DNA of 64,000 nucleotides from Caldinitratiruptor microaerophilus. GTDB lineage: Bacteria; Bacillota; Sulfobacillia; Symbiobacteriales; ZC4RG38. Every line of letters begins with the position of its first letter. The first letter of the stretch is position 1. The DNA is taken from positions 1,488,001 through 1,552,000 of the forward strand of contig NZ_AP025628.1 of assembly GCF_025999835.1 (NCBI RefSeq). The letters are read 5' to 3'. Position numbers and translations under genes: made by a program. The notes below the pieces were generated by a model. It searched no databases and was not told the origin of the DNA. It was given only the letters and a program-made list of their open reading frames with translations. Shown here one piece after another: positions 1 through 8,700 of this stretch.

Positions 1-1011
1 CCGCAGGGTTTCCAGCTCTTTCTCGGTGCGGGCGATGGCCTCCTGGAGCGCCGCCTGCTCGGCCCGCAGCTGGGCGAGGGCGACCTCCTTCGCCGACAGG
101 ACCTTGGCGGCCTCGACCCAGGCCGGGTTGATCTCCTCCGAGTCGAGCTTCAGGCCGCTCAGCCGGGCGATGTCGGTCCGGCCCAGCTCGGCGGCGAGCT
201 GCTGGAGGTACGGGTCGTCCACGATGCGCCGCGTGGTGGTGAGCTTGGGGACGAGGGCGGCGACCTGCGCCCGGGCCTGGTCGACCTCGGCGGCGGCGGC
301 GCGGATGCCGACGGCCAGGTCGGTCTGGCGGGCCTTGTACCGGGCCAGGAGGTCGACCTTGGCCTCGACCTCCTTCGACAGCTCGTCCACCCCGCGCGGC
401 TGCTGGAGGAAGGCCTTGAGCCGGTCCAGGGCCTGCTGGAGGTTCTGCTGCTCGGCCTCGATCTGATCCCGGATGAACTCTGTCGAGCGCTCAAACCGCC
501 CCCGGGTCAGGACGTTGACGTGCTCCAGGTAGCGCTGCACCAGGGTGTTGGCGATGCGCGCCGCGCGTTCGGGGTCCGTGTCCCGCACGGCGATCTGGAT
601 GAGGTTCGTGTCTTTCGGGACGGTGGCCTTGATCTTGCCGGCCAGGTCGGCCTTCGTCATGTTGAGTTTCAGGTCGTCGATGACCCGGGCCAGCACGGCG
701 GAGTTCGTCACCTGCTGGCGGAAGGTCTCCAGGGTCATCTCCGGGTAGGGTGCCAGGCGTTCCAGGACCGACTGCACGCCCTGCCCGCTGGGCGGCCACT
801 CACCCGGCGGGAGATTGACGAGGAAGGTGGGCGGAGCGCTCCTGGACGGGAGGTTAACCAGGAGGGTGGTCGTCGCCTCGTAGGTGGGCGCGAGGACGAA
901 GAAGCTCACCACCCCGCTGACGAGCATGGCGACGGCCGTGATGGCGGCGATGAGCCACTTGCCCTGCCAGAGGACCTCGATCAGGTGCCGGAGGTCGATC
1001 TCGTCTTCCAT
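1..1011 (-). CDS. Wzz/YveK-type chain-length determinant, partial
   Basis: This is a partial gene that runs off the left edge, with 337 codons visible. The N-terminus (MEDEIDLRHLIEVLWQGKW) leads into one membrane helix at about residues 18-40, as in Wzz/GumC/CapA co-polymerases that set the length of surface polysaccharides together with a BY-kinase. A periplasmic-type Wzz domain follows, then a long coiled coil rich in E, Q, K and A from about residue 170. The ATG at 1009-1011 is preceded by AAAGGA. The second membrane helix and any fused tyrosine kinase would lie beyond the window. Family placement is firm; the polymer made is unknown. A surface-polysaccharide role fits with the GT2 enzyme at 34764, but the two are not linked. 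Confidence 0.85.
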   Translation of the reverse strand, partial: MEDEIDLRHLIEVLWQGKWLIAAITAVAMLVSGVVSFFVLAPTYEATTTLLVNLPSRSAPPTFLVNLPPGEWPPSGQGVQSVLERLAPYPEMTLETFRQQVTNSAVLARVIDDLKLNMTKADLAGKIKATVPKDTNLIQIAVRDTDPERAARIANTLVQRYLEHVNVLTRGRFERSTEFIRDQIEAEQQNLQQALDRLKAFLQQPRGVDELSKEVEAKVDLLARYKARQTDLAVGIRAAAAEVDQARAQVAALVPKLTTTRRIVDDPYLQQLAAELGRTDIARLSGLKLDSEEINPAWVEAAKVLSAKEVALAQLRAEQAALQEAIARTEKELETLR

Positions 1012-1033
1012 CCGCGGGGCTTCATCCTTTCTC

Positions 1034-1080
1034 CACGGGGCGCTCACGGCCCGCGCCCCCCGGGGGCGCGGCGCCCCGTG
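1034..1080. repeat. Nested inverted repeat in the leader of the Wzz-like gene
   Basis: Outer arms CACGGGGCGC (1034-1043) and GCGCCCCGTG (1071-1080) are perfect complements. They enclose an inner GC palindrome at 1052-1070. The structure starts 23 bases before the Wzz start codon, so in the minus-strand mRNA it would form a stable double hairpin in the 5' leader. There is no T-run, so it is not a standard terminator. A translational or attenuation role is only inference. Confidence 0.6.
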
Positions 1081-1290
1081 CGCATCGGGATCGTAGATCA
1101 GGGCTTCATTCGCTTCAGTGGGTCGGAATTCCTGGTCGGGCAGGGAATGGCTCAGACCGGAGCGGGCCGGGTCGGACTGCCCTGACCATGCGCGGATGCC
1201 ATGAGTGCCTGCGGAATCCTGTGGCGCCACGGGAAATCCCCGTCTCAGAGAGCCCGAGTGGGGGAGCGCATTCCGCCAGACGGAACAAAA

Positions 1291-1496
1291 CGCACATCTT
1301 GACCCTTGGAAGCTGACTTTGCGTGTCAAGATCTGCGGCCCGGGGCCCGCGCAAGGCATCGAACACCGAAGGTTTGGCGGCTGGGTGGGCCCAGGTTGAC
1401 CATAATCTGGCGCTATGTCGACGCCGTCGGGGCCGTGAGCGGCGCAAAACGCAAAAGGTGATAGGGGAAGGTGGATCTTACCTGTCAGCTCATGCG
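1291..1496 (+). repeat. Compound palindromic element, copy 1
   Basis: A 47-bp imperfect palindrome at 1291-1337 (CGCACATCTTGAC to GTCAAGATCTGCG) is followed, 159 bp start to start, by a more degenerate 47-bp copy at 1450-1496. Between them, GTTGAC and GTCGAC flank an AT-richer core, with GTTGAC at offset 104. The same arrangement recurs at 24441-24658, with both 47-bp units of identical length and several collinear interior words (ATCGAA, AGGT, TATGTC, GCGG). It sits between divergent genes. The nature of the element (mobile relic, regulatory region or RNA gene) is unknown. Confidence 0.7.
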
Positions 1497-1552
1497 TCTG
1501 GCGGCGACGAGCATCAAGGACAGCCAGCCCTCACCCGGACGCCACGGCCCCG

Positions 1553-1582
1553 TTGCGGGGGAGGCCGCGGAGTCCCTACAAT
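1553..1582 (+). promoter_or_regulatory. Candidate sigma-70 promoter for the FmdB-like gene
   Basis: TTGCGG (1553-1558), an 18-bp spacer and TACAAT (1577-1582) lie about 70 bp upstream of the zinc-ribbon start. The -10 box is good and the -35 box is modest. Confidence 0.45.
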
Positions 1583-1648
1583 GCACGGCAGATGAGGCTG
1601 TCCAGTTCCGCCGGCCGCCGGACGCCGGCGTGTTGGAGGTCGTGAACC

Positions 1649-1846
1649 GTGCCCCTGTACGAGTTCCGCTGCGATACCTGCGCCGAGACCTTCACCCGGC
1701 TGATCTCGTGGGACCGCCGGGGCGACGTCCGCTGCCCCCACTGCGGCGGTGCCGTGCGGCAGCTGCTGAGCACGTTCAGCACGGCCGGGACCCAGTCCGG
1801 GGGCGAGTCCCCCGGAGGCGGGTGCTGTGGTGGGTCGTGCGGCTGA
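1649..1846 (+). CDS. FmdB-family zinc ribbon protein
   Basis: A 65-residue protein with the classical FmdB zinc ribbon: MPLYEFRCDTC, then CPHCGG about 20 residues later, giving two CxxC zinc ligand pairs. A flexible Ser/Gly/Cys-rich tail ends in CCGGSCG. The GTG start (1649) is chosen because GGAGGT lies 8 bases upstream. FmdB proteins were named from the formamidase/amidase operon regulator and most have no defined function. The gene stands alone between a candidate promoter and a strong terminator. Family assignment is secure; the role is unknown. Confidence 0.9.
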   Translation: MPLYEFRCDTCAETFTRLISWDRRGDVRCPHCGGAVRQLLSTFSTAGTQSGGESPGGGCCGGSCG

Positions 1847-1857
1847 AGCGTCTCCTG

Positions 1858-1882
1858 AACCGGGCCGGTCGGCCCGGTTTTC
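1858..1882 (+). terminator. Intrinsic terminator after the FmdB-like gene
   Basis: A perfect 9-bp stem AACCGGGCC/GGCCCGGTT closes a GGTC loop and runs into a short T tract, 11 bases after the stop codon. Confidence 0.85.
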
Positions 1883-1943
1883 CACTTCCGCCGGCACCTG
1901 AGGCTACTGACCTGCCCGGCGCCGCAACGACCTCGACGGCTAT

Positions 1944-1973
1944 GCGGGCCCTCCCCACCGGGCCCGCCTTTTC
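1944..1973 (+). terminator. Second intrinsic terminator before the ROK gene
   Basis: Stem GCGGGCC (1944-1950) pairs with GGCCCGC (1961-1967) and is followed by CTTTT. With the hairpin at 1858-1882 it makes a tandem terminator separating the FmdB-like gene from the downstream operon. Confidence 0.7.
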
Positions 1974-2000
1974 GCGCGACCGGCAGGATTCTCGCATTCG

Positions 2001-3227
2001 ATGACGAATGAAGGTCGCGTAGACTTTCTTAACCTAAGTAAGTTAGAGGTGCCAGCGCCTGTGCCACTCTCCGGCAAGCCCCGTCTCATACGTGAGATCA
2101 ACCGCACGCTGATCCTCGACGTCCTCCGCACCGAGGGGCCGCTCTCCCGGGCGGCGCTGGCGGCCCGGACCGGCGTCAGCGCGCCGGCCATCTCCCGGGT
2201 GGTGGCGGACCTCCTGGAGAGCGGCTGGATCCGCGAGGTGGGGACCGGGGAATCCACCGGGGGCAGGCGGCCGGTCCTCCTGGCGGTGAACCCGGAGGCC
2301 GGGTTTCTCGTGGGGCTCGACGTTCGCCGCCAGGCGCTGCTCGGGGCGGTCACCAACCTGGAGGGACGGGTCGTCGTGCGCGACCGGGAGCCCGTCCGCC
2401 GCAGGGGACCGGCCCTGCTGGACCAGGTGGTCGCCTTCGCCCGGATGCTGGTGGAGCGGGCGGGGATCCCCCGTGAGCGCCTCCTCGGCGTGGGGGCCGC
2501 CGTCACCGGCGTGTCCCGGGACGACGGGACCGTCACGCACAGCCCGGGTCTGGACTGGGCGGACGTGCCGCTCGGCGCCACGCTCGCCGCAGCCCTGGGC
2601 TGCCCGGCCTACGTCGAGAACGACGTCAACGCCCTCCTCCTCGGTGAACAGTGGCAGGGCGCGGCCGTGGGCGCGCGGGATGCCGCGGCCATCCTGGTCG
2701 GCACGGGCGGGGTGGGCGCCGCGGTGCTGGTCGGGGGCCACCTGTACACCGGCCGGAGCGGCGAGGCCGGGGAGATCGGCTCCTGGCTCGTGGGTCCGCC
2801 GGCCACGGCCGAGCCTCTGGAGGACGTCGCTGCGGTCATGGCCTGGGTCCGGCGCTGGGGCGCCGCGGACCTAGACCCGGTGGAGGAACGGTCGGTCGAG
2901 GCGCTGCTCGCGGCCCTGCAGGCAGGCGATCCGAAGGCGCGGGCCATCCTCGACGGCGTGCTACCTTACCTGGCCCAGGCGACGGCCAACCTCGTCACGC
3001 TGCTCAACCCGGAACTGGTCGTCCTGGGGGGCGAGGTGCTGGCGGTTGCCGACCGGGTCGTCCCGCAGCTCCAGGCAGCCGTGGATCGCCACTGCCCGTC
3101 CCCGGCGCCCGTGGTCCCGGCGCGGCTGGGCGACCTGTCCGCACTCCTGGGCGTCGTGCGGGGCTTCCTGGATCGGCAGCGCAATTCGGTCACATTCGTC
3201 CGGCACGAAGGGAGAAGGACTCTGTGA
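2001..3227 (+). CDS. ROK-family transcriptional repressor
   Basis: About 408 residues. An N-terminal winged helix (residues about 20-85, with SRAALAARTGVSAPAISRVV as recognition region) is followed by a ROK sugar-kinase-like domain with EIGSW and the sugar-binding VENDVNA segment. This is the NagC/XylR layout, a repressor released by the sugar or its phosphate. It is the first gene of a sugar uptake operon and its stop overlaps the next start by 4 bp. An imperfect palindrome TAAC-N8-GTTA (2030-2045) lies inside the annotated 5' end. The true start may therefore be a GTG at 2049 or 2061, leaving that palindrome as an autoregulatory operator. The ATG at 2001 has a poor RBS. Confidence 0.88.
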   Translation: MTNEGRVDFLNLSKLEVPAPVPLSGKPRLIREINRTLILDVLRTEGPLSRAALAARTGVSAPAISRVVADLLESGWIREVGTGESTGGRRPVLLAVNPEAGFLVGLDVRRQALLGAVTNLEGRVVVRDREPVRRRGPALLDQVVAFARMLVERAGIPRERLLGVGAAVTGVSRDDGTVTHSPGLDWADVPLGATLAAALGCPAYVENDVNALLLGEQWQGAAVGARDAAAILVGTGGVGAAVLVGGHLYTGRSGEAGEIGSWLVGPPATAEPLEDVAAVMAWVRRWGAADLDPVEERSVEALLAALQAGDPKARAILDGVLPYLAQATANLVTLLNPELVVLGGEVLAVADRVVPQLQAAVDRHCPSPAPVVPARLGDLSALLGVVRGFLDRQRNSVTFVRHEGRRTL

Positions 3228-4327
3228 GTGAACTCGAACGCGACATCCGGGCCCAGCCGGCCGCGTTCCGGGAGCTGATCCGGAGCGGCCCGGATCGTTG
3301 GGAAAGGGCCCTCACGGCCCTGCGGGGGGCGGGCGGCCCGGGGCCGAGGCGGATCGTGCTGTGCGGGATGGGAAGCTCGTACTTCGCCAGCGTGGGCGCA
3401 GCGGCGGCGCTCCGGCGCTGGGGGCTTCCCGCCGCGGCCGCGCTCGCCTCCGAGCTCCTCTACGACGGCGGCCCGGACCCCGAGCCCGGCGACTGGCTGG
3501 TGGCGGTCTCCCAGTCCGGCGAGTCCGTCGAGGTGGTCCGGCTCCTGGAGCGCCTCGCCTCCCGGGACGTCACGGTCCTCGCGGTGACGAGCCGGGACGG
3601 GAACCCCGTCGCCGGGATGTCCCGTGCGGTCCTCACCCTGGAGACGCCGCCCGACCACGGCGTGGCCGTCAAGTCCTTCGGCGCCAGCCTCCTCACCCTC
3701 CTCTACCTGGGCAATCGCCTGGCGGGCCGGCCCCCCGCGGAGTGGCTCGAGCCTGCCCGCGACGCCGTCGAGGCGCTCGACTCCCTCATGCCCAGCGCCG
3801 CCGAGTGGCTGGCCCTGGGCCGGGCGATGGACCCCCGCCTCCACGCCATGGTCACCCTGGCCCGGGGGCCGGTTGCCGCCGCGGCCCGGGAGGCGGCGCT
3901 CCTCGGGAACGAGGTGGCGAAGTTCCCGGCCTGGTTCGAGGAAGCCGGGGAGTTCCGCCACGGGATCATCGAACTGGCCGGTCCCCACACCCTGGCGTGC
4001 CTGCTGGTCCCCAGCGGGCCGACCGGCCACCTCCAGGTGAGCCTCGCCCGGGAGCTGGCCCGGACCGGCGCGCCGGTCCTCGCCACGGCGCCGCCGCGCC
4101 TGGCCGATGCCCTCCGCGACGCCGGAGCCCGCGCCATCCCCGTTCCCGACGTTCCGGAGGACTACGCGGCCCTCCCGCACCTGCTGCCCTTCCAGTGGCT
4201 CACCGTGGGCTGGGCGGAGGCACGCGGCTTCGTCCCGGGACGCTTCCGCTACATCCCCAGCGTGATCCGGAGCGAGGGGCCGGAACCCGGACCCTCCCCG
4301 GATCCGGGAGGGGGCGAGGGCCGCTGA
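3224..4327 (+). CDS. SIS-domain sugar isomerase/deglycase, FrlB-like
   Basis: 367 residues with two SIS (sugar isomerase) domains. The first holds GMGSSYF and the SQSGESVE phosphosugar-binding loop; the second begins near residue 210, with EAALLGNEVAKFPAW. No glutaminase domain is present, so it is not GlmS. Family members such as FrlB and AgaS split or deaminate phosphorylated ketosamines. The GTG at 3224 overlaps the ROK stop (GTGA) and has GGGAGAAGG upstream. The downstream order (binding protein, two permeases, PfkB kinase) matches Bacillus frlBONMD. Deglycation of fructosamine 6-phosphates is therefore the best guess, with amino-sugar deamination as the alternative. Confidence 0.8.
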   Translation: MSELERDIRAQPAAFRELIRSGPDRWERALTALRGAGGPGPRRIVLCGMGSSYFASVGAAAALRRWGLPAAAALASELLYDGGPDPEPGDWLVAVSQSGESVEVVRLLERLASRDVTVLAVTSRDGNPVAGMSRAVLTLETPPDHGVAVKSFGASLLTLLYLGNRLAGRPPAEWLEPARDAVEALDSLMPSAAEWLALGRAMDPRLHAMVTLARGPVAAAAREAALLGNEVAKFPAWFEEAGEFRHGIIELAGPHTLACLLVPSGPTGHLQVSLARELARTGAPVLATAPPRLADALRDAGARAIPVPDVPEDYAALPHLLPFQWLTVGWAEARGFVPGRFRYIPSVIRSEGPEPGPSPDPGGGEGR

Positions 4328-4438
4328 CGCGTGCGGGGCGCCAGCAGCCCGCCGGCCGCCCCTCCCGGGGGCGCGCCGGGTCCGCCACCCGTCGGACCGG
4401 CAGGAAGCCACGCCCGGACACACGGAAGGAGGAGACCC

Positions 4439-5758
4439 GTGAAACGCACGCTCACCGCCGTGCTCCTGTCCGCCGCCGTCCTGTCCCTGGCGGCGTGCGG
4501 CGGGAAGAAGGAGGCCGCGCCCCCCGCCGGCGCCCCCCAGGCGAGCGCGCCGGCCGCCGGGGCCGGCGGCACCCGGGAGACCGTCACGCTGCGGATGCTG
4601 GCCATGAAGCAGGCCGCGTACAGCGACGCCAGCGTCCAGGCGATGGTCAAGAAGTTCGAGGAGAAGAACCCCGGGATCAAGGTCGACGTGACGTTCGTGC
4701 CCTACGAGGCGCTCCACGACAAGATCGTCACGGACCAGGCCTCCGGGGCCGGCGAGTTCGACGTCGTCCTGGTCGACGAGATCTGGCCCGCCGAATTCGC
4801 CGCCGCCGGCTTCATCCGGGACCTCTCCGACCGTCTCACCCCCGAGATGAAGGAAGGCATCGTCCCCGCGGTGGCCAGGATCCTCGAGGTGAACGGAAAG
4901 ACCTATGGGATCCCGTGGATCCTCGACACGAAGTTCCTCTTCTACAACAAGGACATGCTGGCCAAGGCCGGCTTCTCCGCCCCGCCCAAGACGTGGGACG
5001 AGCTGCTGGAGCAGGCCCGGGCGATCAAGCAGAAGGGCATCGTCGAGTACCCCATCATCTGGAGCTGGGGCCAGGCGGAGGCCGTCATCTGCGACTACAC
5101 GCCCCTCGTCTACAGCTGGGGCGGCGAGATCCTGGCGCCGGACGGCTCGCCCCGCTTCCAGTCGGGCCCGGCCCTCGAGGCCGTCAAGTGGATGGTCAAG
5201 ACCCTTGACGAGAAGCTCACCAACCCGAACTCCACCTCGGCCCTCGAAGAGGACGTGCGCCAGGTGTTCTCCCAGGGCCAGGCCGCCTTCGCCCTGAACT
5301 GGACCTACATGTACGCCCTGGCCAACGACCCGAAGGAGTCGAAGGTGGCCGGCCAGGTGGGCATCGCCCCGTTCCCTGCCGGCCCGGCGGGCGCCTACGG
5401 GGTGTCCGGGTCGATGGGCCTCTCGATCACCAAGTCCTCCAAGCACCCCGACGAGGCCTGGAAGCTCATCGAGTTCCTCACGAGCTTCGAGAACCAGAAA
5501 GAGTACGCGTCCGAGTCCCTGCCCATCTGGAAGAAGGCCTTCGACAACCCGGACCAGATCAAGGCGCCCCGGGAGCTCGTCGAGGCGGCCAAGACCCAGT
5601 TCGCCTCCATCCGGGGCCGCCCGGAGTTCGTCCCCTGGTACAACAACTTCTCCCTCAAGGCCCAGGTGGCGCTCCAGAACATCCTCCTGAAGCAGAAGAC
5701 CCCGGAGGCGGCGCTGTCCGAGCTCGCCGGCCAGGTCGAGTCGCTCCGGAAGTCCTGA
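4439..5758 (+). CDS. Sugar ABC transporter substrate-binding lipoprotein
   Basis: About 439 residues. The signal peptide MKRTLTAVLLSAAVLSLAAC ends in an LAAC lipobox, followed by a Gly/Ala/Pro linker and a family-1 solute-binding domain with KFEEKNPGIKV near the N-terminus. The GTG start at 4439 has GGAAGGAGG at the right distance. The protein is membrane-anchored outside the cell and delivers its ligand to the two permeases downstream. The ligand is predicted to be a ketosamine or amino sugar from the neighbours only. No ATPase gene is in this operon, so a shared MsmX-type ATPase elsewhere would be needed. Confidence 0.88.
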   Translation: MKRTLTAVLLSAAVLSLAACGGKKEAAPPAGAPQASAPAAGAGGTRETVTLRMLAMKQAAYSDASVQAMVKKFEEKNPGIKVDVTFVPYEALHDKIVTDQASGAGEFDVVLVDEIWPAEFAAAGFIRDLSDRLTPEMKEGIVPAVARILEVNGKTYGIPWILDTKFLFYNKDMLAKAGFSAPPKTWDELLEQARAIKQKGIVEYPIIWSWGQAEAVICDYTPLVYSWGGEILAPDGSPRFQSGPALEAVKWMVKTLDEKLTNPNSTSALEEDVRQVFSQGQAAFALNWTYMYALANDPKESKVAGQVGIAPFPAGPAGAYGVSGSMGLSITKSSKHPDEAWKLIEFLTSFENQKEYASESLPIWKKAFDNPDQIKAPRELVEAAKTQFASIRGRPEFVPWYNNFSLKAQVALQNILLKQKTPEAALSELAGQVESLRKS

Positions 5759-5864
5759 CGGCTCGGGTGCCCACGGGCGCCGCGGGGAACCGGGCCGGGG
5801 CGCGGCACCGAGGACGCCGCGCCCCGGCGGCGGCTCCCGGCCGGACACCTGCGGAGGGATGGAG

Positions 5865-6776
5865 ATGAAGAGGACCCCGGCGCATCGCCTGCGGGGTGCC
5901 GGCGAGAGCGGCACCTTGCTGCTGGTGCTGTTCCTCCTGCCGGCGATGGTGGTCACCTTCGGGCTCATCGTGGTCCCGCTGGCCGACTCCTTCTGGACCA
6001 GCCTGCACCGCCTCAACCTCACCGCGGCGGACCGGCCGTTCGTCGGCTTCGGCAATTACGTCGAAGCCATCCGGGACGCGGGGTTCCGTCAGGCCCTGGC
6101 GCGCACCCTGTACTTCACCGTGGTGTCCACCCTGCTGGAGCTGGTGCTCGGGCTGGCGGTCGCCCTCCTGCTCAACCAGGACTTCCGAGGGCGCGGGCTC
6201 CTGCGCGCCCTGGTCCTGATCCCCTGGGCGCTGCCCACCATGGTGAACGGCATGATGTGGCGCTGGATCTACCACCCGCAGTACGGGGCGCTCAACGCCC
6301 TGCTCACCCAGACCGGGCTTCTCGACAGCTACCGCAACTGGCTGGGCTCGCCCGCCCTCGCCATGAACATGGTCATCCTGGCCGACGTGTGGAAGATGAC
6401 CCCGCTGGTGGCCATCATCCTCCTGGCGAACCTGCAGACGATCCCCGGCGAACTCCTCGAGGCGGCGAGCATCGACGGAGCGGGCGCCTGGCAACGCTTC
6501 TGGCACGTGACCCTCCCGTGGCTGCGGCCGGGCATCCTCATCGTCCTGGTCCTCCGGACCATGGAGGCCTTCAAGGTGTTCGACATCATCTACATCATGA
6601 CCCGGGGCGGCCCGGCCAACGGCACCCAGACGGTGGCCTACTACGCCTACACGGAGGCGTTCAGCAGTCTCCAGTTCGGCCGCGGCGCCGCGCTGAGCTT
6701 CCTCATCGCGCTGGCGGTCGGCCTCATGGCCGTCCTCTACTTCCGGCTGCTGGGAGAGGAGGGCGCGGGCGCGTGA
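5865..6776 (+). CDS. Sugar ABC transporter permease, MalF type
   Basis: About 303 residues with six predicted membrane helices and the EAA loop near residues 200-220 (LLEAASIDGAGAWQRFWHVT), which docks the ATPase. GGAGGG (5853-5858) touches the ATG at 5859, so the ATG at 5865 with 6-base spacing is the more likely start. It is cotranscribed with the second permease, whose start overlaps this stop. It is the FrlN counterpart in the frl comparison. Confidence 0.9.
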   Translation: MKRTPAHRLRGAGESGTLLLVLFLLPAMVVTFGLIVVPLADSFWTSLHRLNLTAADRPFVGFGNYVEAIRDAGFRQALARTLYFTVVSTLLELVLGLAVALLLNQDFRGRGLLRALVLIPWALPTMVNGMMWRWIYHPQYGALNALLTQTGLLDSYRNWLGSPALAMNMVILADVWKMTPLVAIILLANLQTIPGELLEAASIDGAGAWQRFWHVTLPWLRPGILIVLVLRTMEAFKVFDIIYIMTRGGPANGTQTVAYYAYTEAFSSLQFGRGAALSFLIALAVGLMAVLYFRLLGEEGAGA

Positions 6777-7621
6777 GAAAACTCGTGGCCCGTCTCGCGC
6801 TGTACCTCGCGGCCCTGGCCGTGGCGGCGTTCGTGCTCGCGCCGTTTGCCTGGCTGGTGATCTCGAGCATCGCCAGCGGCGCCGACCTTCTCTCCCGGCC
6901 GCTACGCTGGTGGCCCGAGCACGCCAGCTTCGAGCGGTACTGGACCATCTTCACCAGCACCGACACGGGCGCGCCGGCCTACACCTTCCGGCACGCGATC
7001 TGGAACAGCACCCGGGTGGCGGCTTACGCCACCCTCGTCTCCCTGGGCGTGGGCATCCCGGCCGCCTACGCCCTCGCCCGGTTCCGCTTCCGGAGCCGGC
7101 GGGCGCTCACGCTTCTCTTCCTGGGCTCCTACATGCTGCCCCCCATCGCCCTCGTCGTGGCCCTGTACCTCCTCCTGGGCCAGCTCCGGCTCCGGGACAC
7201 GGTCGGGGGGCTGGCGCTGGTGTACAGTTCGTTCATCACGCCCTACGTGATCTGGATCATGCGCGGCTACTTCCTGGCCATTCCACCCGAGCTCGAGGAG
7301 GCGGCGCGCGTCGACGGCTGCAGCCGCTTCGGCGCCTTCCTCCGCGTCGCCCTTCCCCTGGCCAGGCCCGGGATCGTGACGACCGTCATCTTCGCCGTGC
7401 TCACGGCGTGGGACGAGTTCCTCTACGCCCTCATCCTCACCTCCAGCGTCCGGGCCAAGCCGATTCCCGTCGCCATCGCCGAGTTCAGCGGGCAGCACAT
7501 GATCGACTACGGCATGATCGCCGCCGGCGGCGTTCTGGCCGCCCTGCCGCCGGTCCTCCTCTCCCTCGTGCTTCAGCGGCACATCATCCGCGGTCTCACG
7601 GCGGGGGCAGTCAAGGGATGA
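6773..7621 (+). CDS. Sugar ABC transporter permease, MalG type
   Basis: 282 residues with an N-terminal helix and five further helices. The EAA motif is ELEEAARVDGCSRFGAFLRV. The GTG start overlaps the preceding stop (GTGA, 6773-6776) and the gene's own stop overlaps the kinase start (ATGA). This shows tight translational coupling across three genes. It forms the heterodimeric channel with the preceding permease and is the FrlM counterpart. Confidence 0.9.
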   Translation: MRKLVARLALYLAALAVAAFVLAPFAWLVISSIASGADLLSRPLRWWPEHASFERYWTIFTSTDTGAPAYTFRHAIWNSTRVAAYATLVSLGVGIPAAYALARFRFRSRRALTLLFLGSYMLPPIALVVALYLLLGQLRLRDTVGGLALVYSSFITPYVIWIMRGYFLAIPPELEEAARVDGCSRFGAFLRVALPLARPGIVTTVIFAVLTAWDEFLYALILTSSVRAKPIPVAIAEFSGQHMIDYGMIAAGGVLAALPPVLLSLVLQRHIIRGLTAGAVKG

Positions 7622-8631
7622 CGCACTTCACCATCCATGTCCTCGGAAACGTCGGGGTCGACCTCAGCATGGGGCCCGTCGGCCGGTTGCCCACCTGGGG
7701 CACGGAGATCCTCGCCGGGGAATCGGTGTACCGGCCGGGCGGAGCCGCGGTGAACGTCGCCCTCGCCCTGGCGGGACTGAGCCGCGCCCGGCGGGGGCTG
7801 TCGCTGGCGGAACTGGAGCGGTCTGCCGGACCGGCCGCTACGTCCGACGGCTCGACCCCGCCGGAAGCCCCGGTCCGCGTGTACTGCACCCTGGGCGACG
7901 ACCGGGACGGCAAGGCCCTGCGGGACCAGCTCCTGCGTGCCGGCATTCCCGCCACCGGCCTGGAGCTCGTGGCCGGGGAGAGGACCAGCCTCGGCCTCGC
8001 CCTCGTGCGGGCCGACGGCGAGCGGGCCTTCGTGACCGACCTCGGCGCCCTGCGGCGCGTCGACAAGGCGTGGGCCCTCTCACGCCTCGGCGACGCCAGC
8101 GGGCCGGGCTGGCTCCTGGCGACGGGCATGACGCTCTTTCCCGGCCTTCCGCCCGACGCGCTGGCGGAGGTGTTCCGGACGGCCCGGGCGCGCGGCCTGA
8201 TGACGGCGCTCGACACCGGGTGGGACGTCGACGACTGGCCCCCGGCGCGGGTCGAGGCCTGGCGGGAGGTGCTGCCCGCCGTGGACCTGTTTCTTCCCAA
8301 CGAGTCCGAGGCGGCGCGGCTCAGCGGACAGGACAACCCCGCCCTGGCCGCCAGGGCCCTCCAGAAGCGGAGCGGCGGCACCGTCATCGTGAAGACCGGA
8401 ACCGCCGGCGCCTGGGTCGCCACGCCGCACGGGGCCTGGATGGCGCCGACGGAGCCGCTCGCGGTTCCGGATACCACCGGCGCGGGGGACGTCTTCGACG
8501 CCGGCGTCCTCTACGGGCTCTCGCTGGGATGGCCGGTGGACCGGGCCGTCCGCTTGGGCCACCGCCTCGCCGGCACCGTCCTGCAGAACCGGCGCTCGTA
8601 CTTTCCGTCGTTGGCGGAGGTGCTGGCCTGA
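7618..8631 (+). CDS. PfkB-family carbohydrate kinase, FrlD-like
   Basis: 337 residues. The PfkB ribokinase fold begins HVLGNVGVDLSM with the GGAAVNVA substrate loop. The C-terminal signature DTTGAGDVFDAG contains the anion hole and the catalytic Asp. As the last gene of the ROK-SIS-ABC operon it probably phosphorylates the imported sugar before the SIS enzyme acts, as fructoselysine 6-kinase FrlD does. Specificity cannot be read from sequence; fructokinase or ribokinase-like activity is the alternative. Confidence 0.85.
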   Translation: MTHFTIHVLGNVGVDLSMGPVGRLPTWGTEILAGESVYRPGGAAVNVALALAGLSRARRGLSLAELERSAGPAATSDGSTPPEAPVRVYCTLGDDRDGKALRDQLLRAGIPATGLELVAGERTSLGLALVRADGERAFVTDLGALRRVDKAWALSRLGDASGPGWLLATGMTLFPGLPPDALAEVFRTARARGLMTALDTGWDVDDWPPARVEAWREVLPAVDLFLPNESEAARLSGQDNPALAARALQKRSGGTVIVKTGTAGAWVATPHGAWMAPTEPLAVPDTTGAGDVFDAGVLYGLSLGWPVDRAVRLGHRLAGTVLQNRRSYFPSLAEVLA

Positions 8632-8700
8632 GGCACTCGGTTCGGGCGTCGCCCGCCCGGCCGGCCCTGTTTCTGGTCGTGGGGGACTTCCGGCTCACGG

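Noticed and set aside
2966..6055. A 1029-codon minus-strand open frame across the ROK-SIS-binding protein genes
   Set aside because: It is a shadow frame caused by high GC; the product is Arg/Gly/Pro-rich without any domain, and the plus strand has clear genes.
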